A DNA stretch of 64,000 bases from DAIDKA01 sp036498905 (GTDB taxonomy: Bacteria; Pseudomonadota; Gammaproteobacteria; Steroidobacterales; Steroidobacteraceae). Of this stretch, positions 42,829 to 51,300 are shown one piece after another. The stretch spans positions 1-64,000 of the forward strand of contig DASYER010000126.1 of NCBI GenBank assembly GCA_036498905.1, in the 5' to 3' direction. The position numbers and the translations under genes are program-made. Under the pieces are notes generated by a model. That model saw only the letters and a list, made by a program, of their open reading frames with translations, had not been told where the DNA came from and did not search any database. How positions within the stretch are numbered: the stretch's first letter is position 1; each line of letters opens with the position of its first letter.

Positions 42829-43407
42829 GTGAACCGCCAGAGCATGATCTCACCTGTCATCAGCGATGACACGATCGAACTCGAGTTGACCCCGGAGCAG
42901 TTGCAGGAACTGTCAGTTGCTGCGGAGTTGGCGGAGCCTGTTGCTCCTTCTCGGGCATCAGCGGCGGGCCCACGCGCGCGAATATCTCCGGTGCTGTGCA
43001 CGCCGCAACCACTTTTCGAAACCAACCCCACGGACCATCCCCGCCGCTGGCATCAGTCATCCATTGTGAAAATGGCGGCGGCCACGATTGCCTACTTTGT
43101 GTTCGCCTGGTGGAGCGCCGGGCAGATCGCCGGCCAACCTCAGCCAGTCGCTGCGGCTGCCGCGAGGCCGACTGCCGCCATCCCGCGACCCGCTTTGATG
43201 ACAAGCGCTTCGAAACCGACGGTGCAAGTCAAAAATCCATTCGATGCGACGGAAGTGTTCCAGTTTCCGGCTGGAACCAGCGATGACGAGAGCCACGATA
43301 AGGTGGCACAGATACTGATGCAGCGAGCGCGTGAGCGGCAAAGCCAGTGGGAACACATCAAGCCGGTGCCAAACCTTCGGACTGCGAGCCTCTACCGTCC
43401 ACCGTAA
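42829..43407 (+). CDS. second single-pass membrane protein with VKNPFD segment, unknown function
   Basis: 192 residues from GTG 42829 (AGAGGGA upstream); in-frame ATG 42844 is an alternative. Same plan as the protein at 26715: N-terminal DTIELELTPEQLQEL, a membrane helix (about 81-100, VKMAAATIAYFVFAWWSAG), an alanine/proline-rich linker and the end VKNPFDATEVFQFPAGTSDD followed by a charged helix (HDKVAQILMQRARERQ). The spacer between the acidic motif and the helix is longer here. The two conserved pieces on opposite sides of the membrane suggest a link between a cytoplasmic partner and the periplasm. No known domain is recognised. Confidence 0.72.
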   Translation: MNRQSMISPVISDDTIELELTPEQLQELSVAAELAEPVAPSRASAAGPRARISPVLCTPQPLFETNPTDHPRRWHQSSIVKMAAATIAYFVFAWWSAGQIAGQPQPVAAAAARPTAAIPRPALMTSASKPTVQVKNPFDATEVFQFPAGTSDDESHDKVAQILMQRARERQSQWEHIKPVPNLRTASLYRPP

Positions 43408-43449
43408 TCCGAAAACCGCGCCTGCCGCCGCGCGTTCCGTGCACTGCAG

Positions 43450-44688
43450 TTATCCTTCGTTATCGACGCCTACGGCTGTGGGGCGCACCAGCAACATTGC
43501 AATCAGCATTCCGATCCCGAACAGCCCCGCCCCTATCATGACTACGAAGTAACCCACCCCTCCCCAACCCTCTCCGTCATTGGTCTCCAGCGCGTGCCAG
43601 TTCCAGGCCGCGGTGCCGAAACAAACCAGCGCAATGACCCCGACGATGTTGCGCGCGAAAGGCAGGGCCCGCGCGCCACCACCCACGCCAAGAATGACGC
43701 GCAACAACAGGTACCCGATTGCGCAGCCTGCGAGCAGCGTGGCGAGCAGCAGCGACGGGCCACTGAAGAGCACGTGGTCCCGTTTGGCGGCGCGTTCGGC
43801 CGCGCAAGTACCACGGTCCTCACACGATATGTTAGTCAGCGGCGGAAAAGTCCGTGCTCGCATGTTCACGTTGAAAGGCTGCGCGCCGGCCGCATCCACG
43901 CCCACGGAATACTCAGGAAAGTAAGCGTCGGCAGCCGCAACAGACAAGGTCGCGGCGCCGCGCCCGACCGATTCGATCAGTTCGACCAGGGTGGCCGTGT
44001 CAATGACCGTGTAAAATCCGGGCCTCGCCGTTGATCTCACCTGAGCGGTCGGACATAAGGCGCCGGTACTGGCACCGCTGTGCAGGACGGAGCCAATGCC
44101 CGCCTGACACGAAATATCGATTGTCTGCGTCCCGCTCACAATGCGCACTGAAGCGCTCAGAGATCCAACGTCGTGATCACTATCGTTGCTCAGGCGGATA
44201 TGCAAATACGCCTCTTTCGGGTTCCTCAACTGCGACCAAACTGCATGCCCTTCGTAACGGTATTGAACCTGTCCTCGGTAATCCTTGGGTACACTCGCGA
44301 TGTCAGCGGAATCATCCAGCGAACCGCTGAAGCGGGCTAAGACACGGGTTACGAGCGCGGGATCCAGTGCGGGCGCAGTCCGTTCGACGCGCAACAGCTC
44401 ATCGAGCGTCGGCGCCGTATGAGGCGGCTCGCCGAGAATCTGCGCTACCGCCATACGCTCCAAGTACGATTGCAGAAGCTTCGCGTCCGCAGGGCGATTG
44501 AGCCAGTGAAGGTCCAGCACCCTGTCCCAAAGCGCCATCGGGTCAGCGGGGATTGGCGCTTCGTAAACGCTGCGTATGAGCGGTGTATCGTCCGGCGCGG
44601 CGGTTGATACGGCGCAGAAGAGGCTGGCGGCGAGAAGGCCGACCAAGCAGCGAGCAAACATCTCGTTACGACATATGCACACCTTCAT
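43450..44688 (-). CDS. membrane protein with periplasmic domain, unknown function
   Basis: 412 residues. A signal peptide (about 10-30, CLVGLLAASLFCAVSTAA) leads a soluble N-terminal part (about 31-300) with cysteines near SCQAG, ALCPT, SCEDRGTC, then three C-terminal helices (about 307-330, 345-362, 376-402). I recognise no domain. The ATG overlaps the stop of the TetR gene by four bases (ATGA), so it is translated with the regulator and probably belongs to its unit; an ATG nine codons later is possible. It is convergent with the second VKNPFD gene. Confidence 0.7.
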   Translation of the reverse strand: MKVCICRNEMFARCLVGLLAASLFCAVSTAAPDDTPLIRSVYEAPIPADPMALWDRVLDLHWLNRPADAKLLQSYLERMAVAQILGEPPHTAPTLDELLRVERTAPALDPALVTRVLARFSGSLDDSADIASVPKDYRGQVQYRYEGHAVWSQLRNPKEAYLHIRLSNDSDHDVGSLSASVRIVSGTQTIDISCQAGIGSVLHSGASTGALCPTAQVRSTARPGFYTVIDTATLVELIESVGRGAATLSVAAADAYFPEYSVGVDAAGAQPFNVNMRARTFPPLTNISCEDRGTCAAERAAKRDHVLFSGPSLLLATLLAGCAIGYLLLRVILGVGGGARALPFARNIVGVIALVCFGTAAWNWHALETNDGEGWGGVGYFVVMIGAGLFGIGMLIAMLLVRPTAVGVDNEG

Positions 44689-45287
44689 TTGCGGGAGTCA
44701 CCCGTGAGATACGGCCGCAGCGCTGCATCCAGATCCTGGCTTAACCAGGCGGAGGCACGACCCTGCCGATACAGCGTCCAAGCGAGAAAGGACCCTCCCA
44801 GTATCACTTCGATGGTCCGTGCCAACCCTCGAACGTCGGTATCGGCCCGCAGATCGCCCTCACCGATGGCCTCAGCAATCAGCTGCTCATAGTGGACGCG
44901 CGCTGCCCGATGCAGCCGCAGAAGATTACGTCGCAGTGCGGAATCTGCCAGGTCGCGTTGTAGATAAGCGAGATTTCGCAAGGCGGCTCGTGGCGACTGT
45001 GCCAACTGGGCATAGGCCTGCGCACCTTCATGAATTGCCGATAACGCAGATTTGGTCCTTCGGCCGGGGGGCCCGAAGCCGATATCGAGTGTGGTCCCCG
45101 CATGGCGTGCATGAGCCTGCATCAGCTCCCGCTTGGAGCCGAAGCGTTGCACCAGGGCTCCGGCGGTAATGCCCGCTTCACGGGCGATCGCCGCGAGCGT
45201 AAGTTCCTCCGGTCCGACACGCAGCATCACGCGCACCATCGCCGCAAACACGTCGGCATCTTCGGCCTTGCGCAGCCGTGGGCTCAT
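44685..45287 (-). CDS. TetR/AcrR family transcriptional regulator
   Basis: 200 residues from ATG 45287, with AAGGA six bases upstream (an ATG at 45293 is too close to that site). The N-terminal helix-turn-helix is clear: VMLRVGPEELTLAAIAREAGITAGALVQRFGSKRELMQAHARH. The C-terminal ligand-binding part is helical. It is divergent from the SDR gene at 45363 with a 9-base palindromic site between the two starts, so it should repress itself, the coupled membrane protein and the SDR operon until a ligand binds. Confidence 0.9.
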   Translation of the reverse strand: MSPRLRKAEDADVFAAMVRVMLRVGPEELTLAAIAREAGITAGALVQRFGSKRELMQAHARHAGTTLDIGFGPPGRRTKSALSAIHEGAQAYAQLAQSPRAALRNLAYLQRDLADSALRRNLLRLHRAARVHYEQLIAEAIGEGDLRADTDVRGLARTIEVILGGSFLAWTLYRQGRASAWLSQDLDAALRPYLTGDSRK

Positions 45288-45303
45288 TCCCATTCCTTGA
45301 CAC

Positions 45304-45325
45304 AAACTAAACTCGCGTTTAGTTT
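45304..45325. promoter_or_regulatory. palindromic TetR operator
   Basis: AAACTAAAC (45304-45312) and GTTTAGTTT (45317-45325) are perfectly complementary, with TCGC between them. The site lies between the divergent starts of the TetR gene (45287) and the SDR gene (45363), exactly where an autoregulatory TetR operator is expected. Confidence 0.8.
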
Positions 45326-45362
45326 AAGACACGCCGCAAGAATTGCCAATTCGATCTGATAT

Positions 45363-46370
45363 ATGGCACTGCAAAAAAGGCCGAAGAAGTCCTCGACCAA
45401 ACCCCTCACCGGCCGTGTTGCACTTGTGGCCGGCGCAACCCGGGGCGCGGGCCGCGGCATCGCACGCGCGCTGGCCGAAGCCGGAGCACTCGTCTATTGC
45501 ACGGGCCGCAGCATTACGGGGAGCCTTTCCGACTACGGGCGACCGGAAACCATCGATGCGACGGCGGCGATCATCGAGGCAGCCGGTGGTAAGGCCATCA
45601 GCGTTCGTGTCGATCACACCATCGAGCGGGAAGTCGCCGCGCTTTATCGGCGCATTCTGCGCAGGCACAAGCGGCTCGACATCGTGGTCGACAGCGTGGC
45701 TGGCGAGGACCCGCTGATGAAGCAGCACGGGTCCCTTTGGGAAACCAATCTGAAGAATGCCGACAGGATCTTTCGGCAGGGCCTGGTGTCGCGCATCATC
45801 ACGGCAAAATACGCCGCGCGCGCCATGATCCCGGCCAAGAGCGGCCTCATCGTCGTCATGACGGAGAACGACATCATCGGTGCGGCCGCAAATCCAATGG
45901 CGCACCTGGTGAAGACCGCCCAGAAAACCCTTCCCTTGGGTTGGGCGGTGGAGCTTGAAGAACATGGCGTCTCGGTCGTTTCTCTCACACCAGGTTTCCT
46001 GCGGTCGGAATCCGTACTCGATTACTTTGCGGTGACAGAAGACAACTGGCGCGAGGCCGGAAGCAAGGACGCGAACTTCCTGGCATCCGAATCTCCGTTA
46101 TTCGTCGGACGGGCCGTCGCTTCGCTGGCGGCAGATCCGAAGGTTCACGAGCGCACGGGCATGCTCTTCAGTTCCTGGGAACTCGCACGTGACTACGGAT
46201 TCACAGACTACGATGGCCGTCGTCCCGACTGGGGCCGTCACCCCATCGACTTCACGGTCCTGCCACCGGCATGGATTCAGTACATCCGCACGAGTACGAG
46301 CCTGGAACTCAAATGGCTCACGACTCTGGCGGCCCGTGCCCGGAAATTGTGCGCGAAGATCCCGGCATGA
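45363..46370 (+). CDS. short-chain dehydrogenase/reductase-like protein, atypical active site
   Basis: 335 residues. The Rossmann motif is G24-A-T-R-G28-A-G30, followed by the DHRS1-like features YCTGRS, RPETIDAT and the VDHT segment. At the place of the catalytic Tyr-x-x-x-Lys the sequence reads AHLVK, so Lys is kept but Tyr is Ala; the usual catalytic Ser is not evident (IVVMTEND). It has an extended C-terminus (about 255-335). It may reduce a substrate by another mechanism, or only bind nucleotide. Expression is expected to be controlled by the TetR operator upstream. The next gene overlaps it by four bases (ATGA). Confidence 0.82.
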   Translation: MALQKRPKKSSTKPLTGRVALVAGATRGAGRGIARALAEAGALVYCTGRSITGSLSDYGRPETIDATAAIIEAAGGKAISVRVDHTIEREVAALYRRILRRHKRLDIVVDSVAGEDPLMKQHGSLWETNLKNADRIFRQGLVSRIITAKYAARAMIPAKSGLIVVMTENDIIGAAANPMAHLVKTAQKTLPLGWAVELEEHGVSVVSLTPGFLRSESVLDYFAVTEDNWREAGSKDANFLASESPLFVGRAVASLAADPKVHERTGMLFSSWELARDYGFTDYDGRRPDWGRHPIDFTVLPPAWIQYIRTSTSLELKWLTTLAARARKLCAKIPA

Positions 46371-46981
46371 CAAACGATGTACGCCGAACTGCAATGGTCG
46401 GCGCCGCCGAGCACGGCAACTCGGTGGTGCTCGTCGCCTTGGCACCGGGTGGCCAATTGCTTGATCGACGACGGATCGATCTGACCGATGGGCTGCCTAC
46501 CCACCCCTATCACCATGAAGGCTCCTGGGCGGTGGGTCGGTACCTCGGCAGCTCATGGGCGCGGCCGGTTTCGCTCGAAGCCGCCGTGGCGTTGATCGAG
46601 CGCGTGCACGCTGCTGCCCTGTGCGGCGCACAGGAGGGCCTTGAAGCACTGGCGATGAGCGTGCCTGTGCCGATTGCAGGCATATCGATCCGTACCTGCG
46701 CCGGGCTTCCGCCGACCATCCAAGAGCGCATCACTGACACTCGCGCGAATACCCACGCCGACTCCGTCATGTATCGCGAGGCGCTGGCGACAGCGGCCAA
46801 GGCGCGCGGATGGTCGGTGCATTGGTACGACCGCGAGCGGGTGTCCGATGCGGCGCAGGCGGCACTCGGCGGCGAGGATCTGGACACCTTTCTGCGCACC
46901 ACGGGGCAAAGGATCGGCCCGCCCTGGCAGGCCAAACATAAGCTGGCAGTGGCGGCGGCGCTCGCCGCGACAGTCGTTTGA
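46367..46981 (+). CDS. conserved hypothetical protein coupled to the SDR gene
   Basis: 204 residues from ATG 46367, which overlaps the SDR stop (ATGA), the clear sign of co-translation. A longer open frame upstream overlaps the SDR and is discounted. N-terminal strands (TAMVGAAEHGNSVVLVALAPGGQLLDRRRIDL) resemble an RNase H-like/actin-type start, followed by LPTHPYHHEGSWAVG with three His, and the end PPWQAKHKLAVAAALAATVV. I do not recognise a named family. No signal peptide; cytoplasmic. It belongs to the TetR-controlled unit. Confidence 0.72.
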   Translation: MTNDVRRTAMVGAAEHGNSVVLVALAPGGQLLDRRRIDLTDGLPTHPYHHEGSWAVGRYLGSSWARPVSLEAAVALIERVHAAALCGAQEGLEALAMSVPVPIAGISIRTCAGLPPTIQERITDTRANTHADSVMYREALATAAKARGWSVHWYDRERVSDAAQAALGGEDLDTFLRTTGQRIGPPWQAKHKLAVAAALAATVV

Positions 46982-47079
46982 GTGCACCGCGATCGGGTGC
47001 ATGCAGGCATATGACTTTTTCCGCCACGCCCCAGCCGATATATGGAATAGAATACAGCGCATCGATCAGGGGGTACGGT

Positions 47080-48660
47080 ATGAGAATAATCCACAAGGCA
47101 CTTCTGACCTGCGCAGTAGCAACCACGTGTGGTTGCGCCGGGTTGTCCCAGCAGTCAAATGCGTCCGATACGGGATCGACCGTTCGCGCCACTGCAAGCG
47201 CGCACGACTGGCCGACTTTTGGCGGCAGCAATACGCGAACCAATGCCAACATGGCGCCGACGAAGATCACCGCGGCCAATGTGGGTTCCATGGTTCGCCA
47301 GCAGGTGAGGATCTCCGCACCCATCGATGCCGGTCTTATCTATCTGAGTGCCGTAAAGGTCAACGGTGCGTCTCATGACGTATTCTTCGGCACCACCAAT
47401 GTGGGCAGGACCGTCGCGATTGACGCCAACGATGGCAAGGTGCTGTGGGAGTATGCGGCGCCCGGTTTTGATGAAGCCGCTGCGGCCACGGGAGTACCCA
47501 CCGGCTCGCGCGGTCTGATCGTCAAGCAGATCACCAATTCGACACCGGTCGCGGACACCAACCGGCAGTACATCTATGCGGCGTCCGCGGATGGCAAGGT
47601 CACCAAAATCTCCATCGCCGATGGCAAGGCGGTGTGGAGCACTGCGGTGACCAGGAAGCCGATCCTGGAGAAGCTGGATTCGCCATTGTCGTTCGTCCAT
47701 GGGAACGTCCTGGTGTCCACCGCCGGCTATGTGGGTGATACGCCCCCGTACCAGGGGCACATCGCGGTGCTCGATGCGAAGTCCGGGGCGATACGCAAGG
47801 TGTGGAATTCGCTCTGCAGCGATCGCGCCGAACTGCTGGAACCGGACTCGTGCGCCCAGACCCAGTCCGCCATCTGGGGACGTGCCGGAATCGTCGTAGA
47901 TCCAGGCACGGGCAACCTGCTGTTCGCCACCGGCAACGGACCGTGGGACGGCAAGACTGCCTGGGGCGATGCACTGATCATGCTGGACCCCAGTGCATCG
48001 AAGATACTGGGCAACTGGACGACCACGAACAACGAGGAGCTGAACAAGAAGGATCAGGACGTAGGCTCCACCTCTCCGGTGCTGCTGGGCGATGGTTATA
48101 TTGCCCAGGGCGGAAAAGACGGGACGATGCGGCTCCTGACCATGAACGTGATCAAGGGCTCAGCGCCGCATCAGGGCGGTGAGCTGCAGGTGGCGGAAGT
48201 ACCTGGCAAAACGCAGCTGCTGTCCGCTTCCGCAACCGCCAAAATCGACGGCACGACGTACCTGTTCGCCTCTACCGGTCGCGGGGGCACGACGGCATGG
48301 ACCTTCGGCGCGGACCACAAACTGAAGGAAGCCTGGAAGAGCAAGAGCGGCGGCAACTCACCGTTCTATGCGGGCGGATTGCTGTACATCTATGATCCGG
48401 CCCCGCGAGGCTCAAAATTGCACGTCTTCGATGCGGTCACCGGCAACCTGGTTGCTGATCTTGAGGCCGGCAGCGGACACTGGAACAGCCCTATCGTTGT
48501 GGACAATCGCATCGCGATGCCTGAAGGGGCGATCAGCGGATTTGGCTTTGCCGGCGGACGACGCCCCGGTCCGCCCGGCGCAGCGGCGGCGGCACCTCCG
48601 CCACCGGCTCCCCCGCAGGGACTGCAGCCTGGAATCGTCGATATCTGGCGCCTGCCCTGA
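47080..48660 (+). CDS. exported PQQ-like beta-propeller protein
   Basis: 526 residues from ATG 47080 (GGGGG six bases upstream). A signal peptide (LLTCAVATTCGC) may be a weak lipobox. The mature part is an eight-bladed propeller with docking repeats (DGKVLWEYA, DGKAVWSTA, TGNLLFATGNGPWDG) and a TGNGPWDG metal-site-like turn. There is no haem motif. The C-terminus is alanine/proline-rich (about 490-515), then GLQPGIVDIWRLP. It is related to PQQ dehydrogenases and to BamB-like propellers; the catalytic HDxWD segment is not evident, so it may be a binding protein. A cytochrome c gene lies convergent just downstream, past a strong hairpin. Confidence 0.8.
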   Translation: MRIIHKALLTCAVATTCGCAGLSQQSNASDTGSTVRATASAHDWPTFGGSNTRTNANMAPTKITAANVGSMVRQQVRISAPIDAGLIYLSAVKVNGASHDVFFGTTNVGRTVAIDANDGKVLWEYAAPGFDEAAAATGVPTGSRGLIVKQITNSTPVADTNRQYIYAASADGKVTKISIADGKAVWSTAVTRKPILEKLDSPLSFVHGNVLVSTAGYVGDTPPYQGHIAVLDAKSGAIRKVWNSLCSDRAELLEPDSCAQTQSAIWGRAGIVVDPGTGNLLFATGNGPWDGKTAWGDALIMLDPSASKILGNWTTTNNEELNKKDQDVGSTSPVLLGDGYIAQGGKDGTMRLLTMNVIKGSAPHQGGELQVAEVPGKTQLLSASATAKIDGTTYLFASTGRGGTTAWTFGADHKLKEAWKSKSGGNSPFYAGGLLYIYDPAPRGSKLHVFDAVTGNLVADLEAGSGHWNSPIVVDNRIAMPEGAISGFGFAGGRRPGPPGAAAAAPPPPAPPQGLQPGIVDIWRLP

Positions 48661-48670
48661 CCTAAATCCC

Positions 48671-48703
48671 CGTCAGGCGCGAAACTCGGTTTCGCGCCTG
48701 ACG
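48671..48703. terminator. 15-bp perfect hairpin between convergent genes
   Basis: CGTCAGGCGCGAAAC (48671-48685) pairs fully with GTTTCGCGCCTGACG (48689-48703) around a 3-base loop. It lies 10 bases after the propeller stop and 23 bases before the cytochrome c stop on the other strand. There is no T-tract, but the position and strength fit a bidirectional terminator. Confidence 0.7.
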
Positions 48704-48726
48704 CCCGGTGTGCGGCGGTAAGAGCG

Positions 48727-49119
48727 CTATTTCGCGGTGCCGGCCAGCGACTTGAAGTAGGCGATGACGTTATCGCGGTCCTTCTTCACCGGAATAGGCA
48801 GCGCCATTGTAGTGCCGGGCACCGTCGCCCCCGGATCCGTCAGGAAGCGATCCAGTGTTTCCTGGTTCCAGGTGAGTTTCGAATCCTCCAGCGCCTTGCT
48901 GTAAAGAAACCGGGCGTCCCCGGCTCCCGCCGGTCGCCCGAACAGCCCGATCAGGCTGGGACCTATTTCCCCACCGCCATCGCCGGGCTCGGCACTGTGA
49001 CACTGCTTACACGTTTGAGTGAAGTAAGCCTTGCCGGCGGCTGGGTCGCCCGGGTCAGCCGCATAGGCGACGCCAATCGCAAGCAGAATCACTGGCACGG
49101 TGAACATGCGAACCGACAT
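48727..49119 (-). CDS. class I cytochrome c
   Basis: 130 residues. A signal peptide (MSVRMFTVPVILLAIGVAYA) exports it. One haem motif C-K-Q-C-H near residue 37, the pattern GPSLIGLFGRPAGAGDARFLYSKAL with tryptophan LTWNQETLDRFLTDP, and the Met ligand in GTTMALPI identify a mitochondrial-type (class IB) soluble cytochrome c. It carries electrons in the periplasm, a likely acceptor for the quinoproteins in this window. It has its own promoter region (49120-49340) and is not in an operon. Confidence 0.92.
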   Translation of the reverse strand: MSVRMFTVPVILLAIGVAYAADPGDPAAGKAYFTQTCKQCHSAEPGDGGGEIGPSLIGLFGRPAGAGDARFLYSKALEDSKLTWNQETLDRFLTDPGATVPGTTMALPIPVKKDRDNVIAYFKSLAGTAK

Positions 49120-49340
49120 GAGGTTTCCTTGGAAGTTACAGCGAGATTCACAGCGTTATAGCCTCAAAGACACGTCGCTGCCAAGACACAAGAGTAATGA
49201 CGGTTTCTCTCTATATTTCGCAGCGGAACCGGTCGTCCCCATCGGCTCGGACGCCAGCGAAGTGATAAGAAGGAACCGTCCGTATTCGATGATGGCTCAG
49301 TGCCACCGGTTGTCACGGGTGAGGTTATAAAGCCCCGCTG

Positions 49341-51191
49341 CTACAGACTCCGGTTAGTCTGCATCTCCATTTCAAGCCCTTTTGTCAACTCTTCAAATCG
49401 CGTATTTCCCGTGAGCGGAAGCGAAAACAGCGGGTCGCGCGCAATGACCGCCGGCCCGATGCTCGGTACGCCCCGGGAGAGCTTCTCCAGCAGCTCAAGG
49501 GAACCATCGTAGTCACCCGCCCACGCGAGCGTGATGGCAGCAACGTGTTGCCGAAAGATCTCCATGTGCCGGTTTTTCAGCGGAGCGGGCGACTCCGCGA
49601 ACGAGGCCCGAACAGCCGCCACGGCGCCGGCGGAGTCGCCCATGAAGACGTGGCCTTCGCCCTCGAGGATGCGCAGATGCCACTTATTCCAACGAGTCAC
49701 CTGCTGGCTTGCTACGAACTCAAGGATCTTGCGGCCGTTCTCCGCAGCAGCGGCGGTGTCTCCTCGCAGCATCTCGTTCCAGCCCCGAACGACGGCTACC
49801 GGCATACGGCCCACCCCCGGCATTGCCCCCGTAAGCAAAGGAACTCGAATCGACTCGACAGCAACTTCGTCGAGCAAATCCCTGATCTCGTCATACCGGT
49901 GCTCGACGCGCATCAGGCCTAATTCGGACAGGAGCTGCGAGAGGCGCTCTTCGTCCAGATGGGCGAGCTGCAATGAGTCTTTCATTTGCACAAACGACGG
50001 CCGCGGGAAATCGATCGCGCCCGTCATTGGGTACATCCAATTACCCGGAACCCGGTTTGGCGGGCTCACTCTCCTGAGTGTATTAATCAATTCCAGCGCC
50101 TCTCGGCTACGACGCTCGACGAGCAGGTTCGTAAGCTTGATTCTCAACATTCGCTGATTCTCGGGGTCAAGCGCCAGGAAGCGATCGTAGATTTCATCGC
50201 TCTCCCTGAATCGTCCGAGCGTCATGAGTATCATTGCCTTAGTCTGCAGGACATCAGGATCATCAGGCGCACTGTCCGCGAGACGCAGTCCACGTTCGGG
50301 GTCCTGCTCGACCAGTGCGGCATAGGCGCTACGCACATCCAATCCGATTCGATCGTTGCCCGAAAGCCGGCGCGCGGTCTCAAGATCCTTACGCACAGCA
50401 GCGAGCAAATCGCTACTGACGTCCAGGTTGCTCACAAAGTAATCGAGGTTGGTCCGCGCCCGTACCACATACGCCGGTACCAAAGACGGATCGATCGCCA
50501 GCGCTCTGCCGAGCAGGTCGAGGACGCGCTGCCGCGGTTCAGCTCCTTCGTTCGGCGATATCTCAGGTTGTCTTGCCGTCGCGGCCAGATAAAGGTCATA
50601 CGCGACCGGCGGAATGCTTTGACTCAATGAGCTTGGCCGGTTCGCGAAGTGCCAGATGATTAGCAACGCGGTGCAAAGCAGCATCCCCGCTGCAGCGACC
50701 GCAACTATAAGTGAGCGCCGCGGCGCGTCATGCCGTTTGTCGGCGGTTACCCCAGCGGGCGCGGCGAGAACCGCGGCCGATCCGCCATCCACGCCAGGAC
50801 TGCCGGAATTTTCGGCCTTAGGCGTCGGCTGCGGAAGTTCGACCCGGCCGATGAAGCGGTAGCCCTTGCGCGGCAGCGTCTCGATATAACGCGGTTCGGT
50901 CGGGTGATCCCCCAGCGAAAGACGCAACTTCCGAACGGCAGTGTTGAGGCCAGTATCGAAGTCGACGACGCCTTTCGGCCAGAGCCGGCCTATTAGCTGC
51001 TCGCGTGTTACGAGTTCGCCGGGCTTGGCGAGCAGCTCATCGAGAATCTGTAACGGCTGCTCCTGCAGACGCTGTCTGATGCCTTGCTTCCAAAGATCGC
51101 CCGTAATGCGATCCAAGGTCCAGCCATCGAAGCTAAGGCACCTCGACTGCACGGCAACGGTGAGCGGTTCTGCGATCGGATCCATGCTCAT
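49341..51191 (-). CDS. CadC-like winged-helix transmembrane regulator with TPR region
   Basis: 616 residues. The N-terminal OmpR-type winged helix (about 15-115; LDELLAKPGELVTREQLIGRLWPKGVVDFDTGLNTAVRKLRLSLGDHPTEPRYIETLPRKGYRFIG) is followed by a proline-rich linker, one membrane helix (about 160-180, LIVAVAAAGMLLCTALLIIW) and a periplasmic helical TPR-like region (about 190-616). One-component regulators of this kind sense a signal outside the membrane and bind DNA inside. Divergent from the 51301 membrane protein across 109 bases, so this gene and the hydrolase behind it are likely targets. Confidence 0.87.
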   Translation of the reverse strand: MSMDPIAEPLTVAVQSRCLSFDGWTLDRITGDLWKQGIRQRLQEQPLQILDELLAKPGELVTREQLIGRLWPKGVVDFDTGLNTAVRKLRLSLGDHPTEPRYIETLPRKGYRFIGRVELPQPTPKAENSGSPGVDGGSAAVLAAPAGVTADKRHDAPRRSLIVAVAAAGMLLCTALLIIWHFANRPSSLSQSIPPVAYDLYLAATARQPEISPNEGAEPRQRVLDLLGRALAIDPSLVPAYVVRARTNLDYFVSNLDVSSDLLAAVRKDLETARRLSGNDRIGLDVRSAYAALVEQDPERGLRLADSAPDDPDVLQTKAMILMTLGRFRESDEIYDRFLALDPENQRMLRIKLTNLLVERRSREALELINTLRRVSPPNRVPGNWMYPMTGAIDFPRPSFVQMKDSLQLAHLDEERLSQLLSELGLMRVEHRYDEIRDLLDEVAVESIRVPLLTGAMPGVGRMPVAVVRGWNEMLRGDTAAAAENGRKILEFVASQQVTRWNKWHLRILEGEGHVFMGDSAGAVAAVRASFAESPAPLKNRHMEIFRQHVAAITLAWAGDYDGSLELLEKLSRGVPSIGPAVIARDPLFSLPLTGNTRFEELTKGLEMEMQTNRSL

Positions 51192-51300
51192 TTCGGCAAT
51201 TCAGAAACAAATCAGACGCGGCTCAGGGCCCGCAACTGGTATGCCGAAGCCCCGAGCGGCAGTCTAACAGCTCCCCAAGGGATTCAGGTGAGGTCCTGCC

